Shown here piece after piece: positions 15,744 through 24,838 of a DNA stretch of 64,000 bases. The DNA is from Monilinia fructicola (lineage: Eukaryota > Ascomycota > Leotiomycetes > Helotiales > Sclerotiniaceae). Where the stretch lies: positions 1,240,001 to 1,304,000 of the forward strand of contig VICG01000011.1 of assembly GCA_008692225.1 (NCBI GenBank). Direction: 5' to 3'. The position numbers and the translations under genes were made by a program. A model generated the notes under the pieces. It ran no database searches. It worked only from the letters and a program-made list of their open reading frames with translations, and was not told the origin of the DNA. The first letter of the stretch is position 1. Every line of letters starts with the position of its first letter.

Positions 15744-16351
15744 GTTCTGTGTTATATTTGTAAAGACGGTAGATCCCCCTGCCTTATGTATGGATAGATT
15801 TGTGTCAGCCAAAGATCACGAACAAGACCCCAAAGTGAGAAGAGCCCAACCGGGTATCTATCGCCTCTTGTATTATCTCTCAGTGCATAATCTTCTTCTT
15901 CGTCTTCTTTGTCTTGGTGGCGGAAGAACGGAGGATTATTTATGGTATGGAATACGAAGGTGGAAGTTGTAAGGTCTGAGTTGTGAAGTATGGAGTGTGG
16001 AGTGTGAAGTGTGAAGTGTGAAGTGTCAATGATAAGTTTGGCTGCCAAGTTGTTGCTGGAAGTGATTGAACCGTACAACTGATAAATTTACTACTCGCAT
16101 CATGGTCAGTTGCAGCTACCAGATCCAAAGAAGCACTAAGCTACATTAGGACTAGCATAATTGTCCATGGGTATGTCAGCTTTCTCTAAAGAAAACCCGC
16201 AAAAAACCCCTTCCCCCACCTAAAAGTGCCTCGAGAAGTCCAGAATAAATCCGCATTTCTTTCCACCCAAATTCCATCGATTATTCAAGAAAATTACTAA
16301 AATTACCAAAACCACCAAAACCATCAAACACTTCGATAAATCTACTTCAAA
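15744..16351. promoter_or_regulatory. Divergent promoter region between PRP4 and TMA7
   Basis: The two genes are transcribed away from each other across about 608 bp. Just upstream of PRP4 a short tandem of GTGAAGTGTGA/GTGGAGTGTGA units lies at about 15985-16026. The stretch right before the TMA7 ATG is rich in ACCAAAACCA-type repeats, typical of fungal 5' UTRs. I see no clear TATA box. Confidence 0.5.
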
Positions 16352-16684
16352 ATGGGAGGAAGTGCGTATAATCTTGTTCTATCCTTCTTAGCCTCGCATA
16401 ATACTGACTCAAAGCCTCAGACGGCACAAACCCAATCCACAACAAGGTCAAGAAGAAGGTCAAGGTTGAGGATGATGAGGAGACAATCGCCTTCAAGTTG
16501 AAGCAGAAGGAGGGTGAGTGATTCTGTGTTTTGACTATTCAAGGCAACATTTCACTGATGTTTTTCACGCTCAATAGACAAGGCAAGGCAGGAAAAGTTG
16601 GCCAAAGAGATTAGTGGCCAAAAGGGACCCTTGAAGACCAAGTCCCACGGCATTTCTGGCAGCGGTGGTAAAGGCAAGAAATAA
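16352..16684 (+). CDS. TMA7: TMA7-type translation machinery-associated protein
   Basis: Three exons (16352-16361, 16421-16513, 16578-16684) encode 69 aa. The first exon is only 10 nt (ATG GGA GGA A), which gives the start MGGN after splicing. The protein is basic and coiled, with KVKKKVKVEDDEETIAFKLK in the middle and a C-terminus of GPLKTKSHGI followed by a Gly/Lys tail. That tail and the AFK-x-KQ-K core match the TMA7 family, small proteins that co-purify with ribosomes. The introns are 59 and 64 nt with good branch points (CTGAC, CTGAT). No single open frame covers the gene, so simple ORF calls miss it. Identification rests on family pattern and length. Confidence 0.82.
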
Positions 16685-16731
16685 ATGCGATTAGATTCTA
16701 TGCGCGATGGGTTATTGAGTTTACGAGCTAT

Positions 16732-17250
16732 TTGAGCACAGGCGTGGTTTATACGGCGTATGGGTTTGACGGAGGTTTTTCAGAAATGTGCGACAAGCTC
16801 GAGCTGAACGTGAGGAATCGTTTATCACACGAATGGATAGTTGATTTGCTTAGGCATATTCTGGACACCCTACATTCATATGAAGGCTATGGTAAAATTC
16901 AGCCATGTCTCAATCCTGAAAGTGTTCTATTATCCGTCAGTGATGGCAACAATATCGCCGCTTACAAGCCGATGGGAATCCTGGCTGACTACCTAGTATG
17001 TCGGTGCAATCTATTTGTGACTCTGGAAAAGTACTCGAAATCTACGCGCCTCCCCCCTTATATCTTGGCTTGGAAAGCTATAAACGTTTCGAGGGTGGAC
17101 CAATGCGGAAACACGAAGGAGGTCGCCATTATGGCCACACATCTATCTCTCTTAGCCACAGCCATGACCTTTGTATCAGCCCATTCATTTTCATTTAGAT
17201 ATTTCAATAATTTCATTTTTCTTTTCTGTGGCACTCATTCGAAATAGTAT
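16732..17250 (+). pseudogene. Possible decayed protein-kinase fragment
   Basis: A frame that opens with TTG just downstream of TMA7 runs for 171 codons. Its middle resembles the kinase region from helix E to the DFG loop: LLRHILDTLHSYEGYGKIQP, then NPESVLLSVSD where kinases have KPENVLL, then KPMGILADYLV where kinases have K-x-ADFGLADYL. The HRD and DFG residues are lost. A second frame (16998-17198) appears to continue the story. If real, it is a dead copy of a kinase; alternatively it is the 3' UTR of TMA7 with chance likeness. Confidence 0.3.
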
Positions 17251-17273
17251 CACCAATTTTTGTGCCGTGAACA

Positions 17274-18617
17274 TCACACGCTCTCTTGCAGACCAGAATC
17301 CTGCTCCAATTTTGCTTTTTCAGCTTTCGCCCTCTCTTCCGCTTTTGCTCTCATGGCTTCCCTTGCTCTAATTTGTTGTCTTGCCATACCAATACTCCCA
17401 GCATTTCTCCAATTTTCCCTTACGAATTGCTTGACCAGTCCAAGGTCATAGAACCCATTCGCGTCCTTTGTTGCAGCTTCCGGCATTCCTCCCTCGTATG
17501 GCTCCCCCTTCATAATAATACCCATGAGAACTTTTGTAGCTGCCGACCTCATTTGATTATCCACTCCATCCAAAGGGATATTGCCCTTAATACCGTCATT
17601 CACCAGTTCCACTAGATGCTTTGCCAGATTCCAATCGTGTCTTCTGGTTTCGTATTCCTCCCTGACACCAAACTTCTTGAAAGCTTCATCTCGAATCTCT
17701 TCCCTCGTGATTTTAATATCGCTGTATCTTTCTTCTTCGTGACAGTGAGGTATGAATTCGTCAAGCCAAGCTTGGAAGATGGGGCGTCTTGCGCCTGGTC
17801 CATCATTGTACTTTAGCTTTCCCTTCTCTTTCTCCCCACCCTCTTGGCCCTCGGCTTTGATACCGATCACATCTCTTTCAGCTTCACCTTCGACCACATT
17901 TCTGATCCAGGACATCCGACAAGTAGCAGCGTATTCGAACATTTCCCATTGAGTCTTGAAAGGCTTCCACCACTTCTCCTGATCTAATCCTAAGAAGTCA
18001 AGTGTCTTGGCTGGATCGTCAGTTAAAAATACCATGCTCTTCTTTTTATCAGCGAACTCGATTTCAGGTATTCGAATGAACAATCCGTGGTTGTTGATGG
18101 TAAGTCCAAATATCTTGATGATTGTGCGGATTATGGTACATAAGTCGCCATGGGAATAATGAAACAGTTGCCAGTCAAAATCATGCTCATCCCTACATAT
18201 ATAAACATCTACCTGAACATACCATTCCTCTGGCGAAACATGCGTCGATTTGGCTATATCCTCTCCATCTTCGCCTAACCTATTGGTAGCAGGACTGGGC
18301 GAATTCTCTGGCCAAGGGACAGCAAAGTTAATGGTAGGATTGCCCTTATATTGCATCCAGGCACTTGCATGTAAAGCTTCCTTGAGCTTGTCTGGCACTC
18401 GTTCCTGGGGAGAGAACGCATCCTCTAGAGGCAGCGCAACAAGAATATCAAGATCTCCGTAAGTACTCTTGCCAGGTCCCTCGATGGCACTCGCAACTTT
18501 TGAGTAGAATTTCCGTAGAATGGCTTGGTTTTGTTGGAGAGCGTTGTCGTAGACTTCCCGAGTCATACGAGGTGTCTTGATGGGTGGGACATGAGACGCG
18601 AAAGCCTGGCCACCCAT
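17274..18617 (-). CDS. Hypothetical protein with nucleotidyltransferase-like fold
   Basis: A single exon encodes 447 aa. Near residue 46 it reads EGPGKSTYGDLDILVALPLE; the GKST..GDLDILV pattern fits the helix-turn and paired Asp of the polymerase-beta nucleotidyltransferase fold (Asp 55 and 57). A likely third carboxylate lies in VQVDVYI (Asp 137). The region HYSHGDLCTIIRTIIKIFGL follows. The C-terminal ~60 residues are Lys/Glu/Ala-rich and look helical. I do not recognise a named family; homologues are probably fungal only. The ATG at 18617 is the first in frame. The substrate, if the protein is active, cannot be told from sequence. Confidence 0.75.
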   Translation of the reverse strand: MGGQAFASHVPPIKTPRMTREVYDNALQQNQAILRKFYSKVASAIEGPGKSTYGDLDILVALPLEDAFSPQERVPDKLKEALHASAWMQYKGNPTINFAVPWPENSPSPATNRLGEDGEDIAKSTHVSPEEWYVQVDVYICRDEHDFDWQLFHYSHGDLCTIIRTIIKIFGLTINNHGLFIRIPEIEFADKKKSMVFLTDDPAKTLDFLGLDQEKWWKPFKTQWEMFEYAATCRMSWIRNVVEGEAERDVIGIKAEGQEGGEKEKGKLKYNDGPGARRPIFQAWLDEFIPHCHEEERYSDIKITREEIRDEAFKKFGVREEYETRRHDWNLAKHLVELVNDGIKGNIPLDGVDNQMRSAATKVLMGIIMKGEPYEGGMPEAATKDANGFYDLGLVKQFVRENWRNAGSIGMARQQIRAREAMRAKAEERAKAEKAKLEQDSGLQESV

Positions 18618-18840
18618 TGTATCAAAAGAATGCAGTATGAAACAACGAGAAATAAAATGACGGAAGGGAGAATTTCCAGCTTAGATGAGGTAAAGTGAGT
18701 GCTGAAGACAGGAGGGCTGGGTGCCTATGTGACAGGGTCGGCAGGTACACTCAATAATAAGCCCCAGCACAAGTATGATTGCGTTTTCCAAACATGAAAA
18801 GCATTATAATAAAAGGCAAACTGGATTCGCAAACCTATTC

Positions 18841-18974
18841 AGAGAGAGAAGATAGGAGAAAGGAGGAAGAAGGAAGAGGGAAGAAGGAAGAAGAAAGGAG
18901 AAGGAGAGGGAGAGAGAGAAGAAGAGGAAGAAGGAAGAAGGAAGAGGGAAGAGGGAAGAGGGAAAGGAGGAAAG
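18841..18974. repeat. Purine tract (GGAAGA-type)
   Basis: About 134 bases are almost purely A and G on the plus strand, with GGAAGA and GGGAAGA units repeated irregularly. One T interrupts it near the start. Such tracts can form triplex DNA. Confidence 0.9.
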
Positions 18975-19084
18975 CATAAGTGCAAACGAATAGCAAACAA
19001 ACTCAACCTTTACATTGTTTTTGTTTGTGTTCTTTTGTAGTACTGTACTACTTACTGCACTACTGCACTACTTACTGTACAATG

Positions 19085-19280
19085 TATATCGCCTACCTAC
19101 CTACCTACTTACCTACAGCTCCTACCTCGCACAACTGTACAATATATACCTACCTAGCTGGAGGTAGGTAGTATCTTCTACTTCCAGCTACCTCCAGCTA
19201 CATGCAGTTCCTACCTAAGTATCCAATGTAGATAAGTATCCAATGTAGATAGCTGGAGGTACCTACCAACCTAGTATAAT
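19085..19280. repeat. CCTA microsatellite and nested inverted repeats
   Basis: CCTA units at 19090-19120 are followed by repeated TAGCTGGAGGTA and its complement TACCTCCAGCTA, plus two direct copies of AAGTATCCAATGTAGATA. The inverted copies could form small hairpins. Confidence 0.8.
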
Positions 19281-19927
19281 ATAATAGTTTCATAACAATA
19301 AAAGTCTAAAAGTCTAAATGTCTTCAAAGCGACGACGTCATTTAGCGGTCGCAAAATTCACATAATTCTGCCCAATGCCAATAGAACTAGAACTACCTGA
19401 CCTAGGTACCTAGTTCTATTTGTTTTCCGATTCATCCGAATCTGTGAACATCCATCCATACTCGGATTTTACTTCTAGACAATACAACCAACGCTCACTC
19501 AGTTATTGTTCACATTACATGATATGCCCCTTCTTTGCGAGGATTTACCAAGAAGAAGAAACGATTAAAGAAGTCATCATCTCAAAAATTCCTTTGCCAT
19601 ATTGTTTAATTGGGTAGGAAATACAAACTCGTCATCACTGCGCCCCAACATTATCAACGGGAGGCTTGAATTATGTTGAACCTAGGCGCTAGATGACTGG
19701 TCAATGGTCATCCCTCCTTTGACTCCTATCACAGCCCCGAGGATTCATGGTTGGGACGCAATGAAATCTTGATCAATGGTTTTGCCTTATGCGCACTGCG
19801 GCTTTGTAATAAATAACTGTTGAATCCTCTTGCTCTACCTATCTACTTCATATTGGCTTACCATCAAACCTTTCCCATATTTACACCCACAGGTACAGAT
19901 TTCTTCCGGAACAACCAAGATCAAAGC

Positions 19928-21501
19928 ATGTCATATCAAAACTATCCGCCTTATGGTGCGCCACCGGCTGGACGTGAGTATAATCCGTCGTCCTGCTTGC
20001 GACAATATATCTAAATATCAGCACAGTTGCCCCGCAGTCAGGATACCCACCGCAAATACCGCCTCGTCGTACGTGAATAGAGACATGTGATTATGCATGC
20101 GCTCAACTGACTTTTGAGTAGACTCTCCTCAGGCATTTCAGCAATATCCCCCTTCTCTCAGCCCATATCCTCAAAGCCAACCATATGGTGCTCCTTCGCA
20201 ACAATCCCCATATCCGCCGCAGCAACAACCCTATCAACCCTACCCTCCCCAACATGGCTCATATCCACAACACCAACCACCATACGGCGCACCTCCACCA
20301 GGTCCGACAGGACAGTATCCTCCCCCGCAACAGCAGCCCTATCCCCCTCCTCAAAGTGGATATCCTCAACAACCGTATGGCGCTCCTGCTCCCGCCGCAC
20401 AGACACCATACGGTGCGCCAACGAGCTATGGACAACCTACCCCGCCATCCCCCGGTTATGACCTTTCTTTAGCAAGCCCTCCCCGCATTCCATATGACGG
20501 ACGCGCAGATGCTCAGGCGTTGCGCAAAGCCATGAAAGGCTTCGGCACCGATGAGGCGACTCTTATCAATGTGCTGCACAACAAGGGCCCTTTGCAAATA
20601 GAAGTTTTGCGACAAGCTTTCTCTGACCTTTTTAAAAGAAAACTCCTGGCAGATGTGGAGAGTGAAACAAGCTCTTATTTTAGGGAGGGTCTCGCCGCGA
20701 TCATTCGTGGTCCTTTGATGCAAGATTGCCATTTGCTTTACACGGGCATGGATGGAATAGGCACCAAGGAGAAATATTTGACTGAAGTCTTGATGGGAAG
20801 GTCAAATGCCGATATCAACGCGATCAAGTCGATGTATCAACGCCGATACAAGAGAAGCCTGGCCGGCGATCTTAAAGGTGATCTTAGTATGAAAACAGAG
20901 GATCATTTCTTGATGGTATTAGAGGCCAATAGAAACGAAGATAGCGCGCCGGTTGTCCCTCGCGATGTGGATCGGGATGTCGCTGCTATATGGAATGCAA
21001 CAGAGGCTATACGTGGACATGAAGCAAAGGTCGTGTGTGAGATATTCACCAAACGAAACGATGCTCAGCTTCGAGCGATCAACCACACGTATCAGCAAAA
21101 GCACGGAAAGCCCTTGGAAGGGGTTATCAAGAAGGTGAGTAAGCTCATTACAGCTACGTTGAGCATCATCACTGACTCTTGGCAAGAAGTTCAGCGGCCA
21201 TATGGAGGGTGCCCTCCTCCACCAACTTCGTACAGCCACCGACAAAGCCATGCGCGATGCCAATCTCTTGGAGGAATCAATGCAAGGTTTTGGTACCAAG
21301 GACAAATTGCTCGTTGCTCGAGTCATTAGATGTCACTGGGATCCAAGACACATGGAACAAGTCAAGGGCGCATACCACCACGCTTACAAACGATCATTAT
21401 CCTCCAGAATTGCGGCAGATACAAGTGGCGATTATGAGAAGTTGATGGTGAAATGTGTAGAGTGCAGTAGCTTGGTTCAACCTGGGTATTCATGGTTCTA
21501 A
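19928..21501 (+). CDS. Annexin with Pro/Gln/Tyr-rich N-terminus
   Basis: Four exons (19928-19973, 20027-20068, 20122-21134, 21190-21501) give about 470 aa. The first ~160 residues are rich in Pro, Gln, Tyr and Gly (repeats such as QPYGAP, PYPPP), as in annexin A7/A11-type proteins. Four annexin repeats follow. Repeat 1 begins at DAQALRKAMKGFGTDEATLI, repeat 2 has GMDGIGTKEKYL, repeat 3 is degenerate, and repeat 4 has MQGFGTKDKLLVARVI. Repeats 1, 2 and 4 keep GxGT calcium-binding loops (GFGT, GIGT, GFGT). Annexins bind acidic phospholipid membranes in a calcium-dependent way. The last intron separates VIKK from FSGHMEGALL, matching the expected repeat-3 sequence. The protein continues about 14 residues past the usual annexin end. 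The family is certain; the specific cellular role is unknown. Confidence 0.93.
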
Positions 21502-21610
21502 TGTTTTTTCAATCGAGGTTGGTTTTATTTGGGTTGTATTTGGGTTATGATGATGCTATTTAGTTATGGGACATGATATTTGAATGGGAGGGCATGACGG
21601 TATTTGGATG

Positions 21611-21667
21611 AAGGGACAAGGGATATGGGATATGGGATATGGGATAAGGGATAAGGGACATGGGATG
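21611..21667. repeat. GGGATAT/GGGATAA minisatellite
   Basis: Seven to eight tandem units of six to seven bases are visible in the 3' flank of the annexin gene. Confidence 0.9.
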
Positions 21668-22393
21668 TAGCATACAGGGATGAGCAATCACGCACTCTTC
21701 AATTTCTGGCGACGAGGCGTTTCCCCAAGAGGGGCTGGGTGGAATGATCTCAGGACCATGGATGCACCAAAATTTACTAGAATCATTTCTGCCAATCTCA
21801 TCTTTGCATGTTCTACCGTGCCCGCCATGCTGCTTGTATCCTAGTCCCATCTGCGGTTCGTCGTATGCTTCGCGGTCTCAACGCGAGCATTTGTGCGCCA
21901 GCAAGTAAACGTAAACGTGCTCGTTCATGCGATCCCTTCGTCGTACACGGTGTATATCCACTCACTCACATCCCTCCACCTCCAGCGAGGAGGCTCCGAT
22001 GCGCGACCCCTGCCCGCGCCCCGGGGACGTCTGAACATGCATACCGCAGCCGCACCGTCGTTGTTCTCCCGTCCATCCCCCCCCCTTCCGCCCTCGGCAG
22101 TATGAAGCGTCGTCTCTCGGCGTTCGGGCGGGCGTTATCCACATCTCGAGCTTCCACTCACGCTACCAACCTCCCTCCTTCTGCGCTCACCTGGATTGGT
22201 GCGTCCAGGCGAGCCCAAGGTTCCGATCTCTGATTGATGCTGTGTGGAGGGGTGGGTGGGTGGATGGATGGGGGTCTGATGGCGGAAGCGAGCGGCATAC
22301 TTTGTGTACTACCTAGGTATTTGCTGCTTCGACTTGTTGATGATTAGATCGCGCGGTTCTGATGTCGGTGTTTGTGGATGGGTTTGTTGGTTT

Positions 22394-22433
22394 GATGGAT
22401 GGATGGATGGATGGATGGATGGATGGATGGATG
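22394..22433. repeat. (GGAT)n microsatellite
   Basis: About ten uninterrupted GGAT units. A related TGGATG-rich stretch recurs at 22600-22690. Confidence 0.95.
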
Positions 22434-22470
22434 TTATATTATAATATAGATGGATTGGTTTTCTTAAAGG

Positions 22471-22570
22471 GTTTCTTTGTTTGTTTACTTATTTATTTAT
22501 TTATTTGTTTGTTTATTTGTTTATTTGTTTATTTATTGGTTTATTGGTTTATTGGTTTGTTTATTTATTG
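22471..22570. repeat. TTTATTTGTT-type T-rich tandem repeat
   Basis: About 100 bases of TTTA/TTTG units lie directly after the GGAT array. The plus strand here is almost free of C. Confidence 0.9.
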
Positions 22571-22709
22571 GGTTATGTATAGTTGGTATTGGATATTTGT
22601 ATTTGGATACTTATGGATGTGGACGAGGACGTGGATGTGGATATGGATGTGGGGGTTCGAATATGGATGGATGGATGAATGGATGAATGGATATCTTTCT
22701 TTGGCTAAA

Positions 22710-24060
22710 TGAAGGATTATAATAATATATTAATATAATCTATAATATTATAATAAGAGCCTAGGGCTGGGATAAATAGATATTATTAATATTCATAGAT
22801 GGATGCATTGATAAGAATAGATATAATAGAGACAGCTATAACTATAAGTAAAGGTAAATAGAAAAGGCTAATAAAAAGAGTTAAAAGGAAAAGGTATATA
22901 GGAAAAGTAGATAAGACTTAAAGTAGCCTTAAACGTATTTATGATTTAATATAATCTTTCGTATTCGTTTCTTATTTATATAGCCGGAGTATATAGCTAG
23001 AGTATTATTTATTATTATCTAGATAAGGTTTATATCTCGATAAACTATTTAAATAAAAATAGATTTCTTCTTTAATTAATTATACCTTAAATTAAGTATT
23101 TATTTATTTATTTATATTATATTTCTATTTACTTTAATAATAATATTATAATTATTTGTTTATATTAATTACCTAGGTATGATTAGTTTAACTTTAAATC
23201 TATTAGAATAATACTATAATGATTAGTATTTATAGCCTTACCTAGGTCTTAGTTATTAGTTGATCTCTATCTATTCTAGGTTACTTACATTACCTAATAA
23301 TAAGCATTATTGAATTGAGATATAGCGAGAAGATAAACTCTCTAATGCGATCTAATCTAATATCAATAATCTATCTACGAAGTAGATTTAGTATTCATGG
23401 ATTCCATTATATCTACTCGAAGTCTATACTATCTATCCATGGATACTCTATATATCTATTTAAGTAGATATTGATTGATTGATACTATAATAAGCGTAAT
23501 TTAACGATACAAAGTGTATTGATTCTTAATGATATAATCAATCTATGAATAGTTAAAGGGTGATAAGTATCTAATTCGATATTGAACCATCCCGAGGTCT
23601 ATCTAATAATATCTACATTCTTTATTCTTACATTATCTAAATTCGATTCAATCTAATTCAATTCAATTCAATTCAATTCGCTTTCTTATTTATTTATTAC
23701 TAGTCTCTTCCCTTTGTATTGAATCCGAAGCAATCTAATGACTAATCGTATATATATAAAGAGAAGATAGACAAGGATTATAGATATAGATTACGCTAGC
23801 AAGTTTTTAGTTCTGTTTTATTACTTTAATAATACCCACTAGATTAATATAGTCTTATTATCTAACTCTTATTAGATTACTTTTTTTTACTTTATTACTC
23901 CTTCTTTATTATTCATTTATTACTATATAATTTTAATTCTTAATCAACTTCTTCTCCTACATCCCTTCTTCTTCTATTTAACAATATTTAAACTCTTCTA
24001 ACTCTCATTTACCTCTTTTAAACTCTTTTGCTTTTTGCCTTGTTTAACTAATTAGTTAAT
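22710..24060. repeat. Very AT-rich block, RIP-like
   Basis: About 1.35 kb is dominated by A and T, with TA dinucleotides everywhere and few CA or TG. No open frame of note exists. This is the composition left by repeat-induced point mutation of a transposon, but no transposon domain can be read. It may alternatively be a simple AT-rich spacer. Confidence 0.55.
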
Positions 24061-24838
24061 TCTAAAGTAGTAACAGTGCAACTGGAACTCCCATCACCTT
24101 CTCGCAATTTCAAAAGCGAAATCAACTGGTATTATTGTTATTATAGTTATTCTTGTAAGTATTATTACCATTACCATTACCATTCCTATTCCTATTTTTA
24201 TTTCTATTCCCATCATCCTCTTCTCTCTAATCTGATTAATACGATCCACTATAACTCTTTCCCTTCCCTTCCTTTCCTTCCCTTCCCTTTCATTTTAATT
24301 TTCTTGATACAAATATACGTCTCACACTCTCGGTAATTCATTCATTACATCCGTTTTGCATAATCTTCTTCAGATTAAGAATACCAATTAATATACTTTC
24401 AATATAGATTCGATTCCTCCTCCTCCTCCTCCTCCTCCTCCTCATCCTTCTCCTCGATAATCTACGTCGTTGCATACTTGTGATATCTTTGACCTTTGAC
24501 TTCTTAAACCCCTTATTGAACCTTTCAAGATTTTCGAATCACTCATTACATATCAAATAGCTACCTAGGTATATATCCCTTGATTCACGCTTTTGGATTC
24601 AAACCAATTATACCCAACTGTATAATTTGATTAAATCACATGATGCAGTTATTTGATACATTTGATTGATATCATTTTTAGGGTCAAGAAATTTACTATT
24701 TCTTATAATACCTAGATCCTCTAATCGCGATCAAATTGAGACTGTCACAAACACGAAAATTTGAGGTTGGGTGGTTGCTTCAAGATTATATAGAATCTTC
24801 TATACGTGGAGTTCACGTGGATCAGAGGGTGAAATCAA
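24061..24838. promoter_or_regulatory. Upstream region of the zinc-finger-like gene
   Basis: Pyrimidine-rich tracts include CCTT units (24255-24292) and a (CCT)n run (24415-24442). A CCTAGGTA box lies near 24564. The long pyrimidine tracts are typical of promoters and 5' UTRs in filamentous fungi. Confidence 0.5.
24415..24442. repeat. (CCT)n microsatellite
   Basis: About nine CCT units in the region upstream of the next gene. Confidence 0.95.

Larger units (their letters stand above)
18618..19927. promoter_or_regulatory. Intergenic / annexin upstream region with repeats
   Basis: This lies between two divergently transcribed genes. It contains a long purine tract, CCTA microsatellites and overlapping inverted copies of CTACCTCCAGCTA (see separate entries). 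A palindromic box AGAACTA...CCTAGGTACCTAGTTCT lies near 19390-19417. No coding frame is convincing. Confidence 0.5.
21502..22470. other. Annexin 3' flank and GC-richer patch
   Basis: It holds (GGGATAT)n/(AAGGGAT)n units at 21611-21667 and a (GGAT)n array at 22394-22433. The patch 21840-22240 is noticeably richer in C and G than its surroundings, with several open frames. None shows a recognisable domain, so I do not call a gene there. Confidence 0.5.

Noticed and set aside
15744..15812. N-terminal extension of PRP4
   Set aside because: It opens with TTG, and the ATG at 15743 starts the expected SSDEGEI-type N-terminus.
21808..22233. A 141-codon plus-strand frame in the GC-rich patch
   Set aside because: Arg/Ala/Pro-rich with no motif; the minus strand is open too, and the start codon context is poor.
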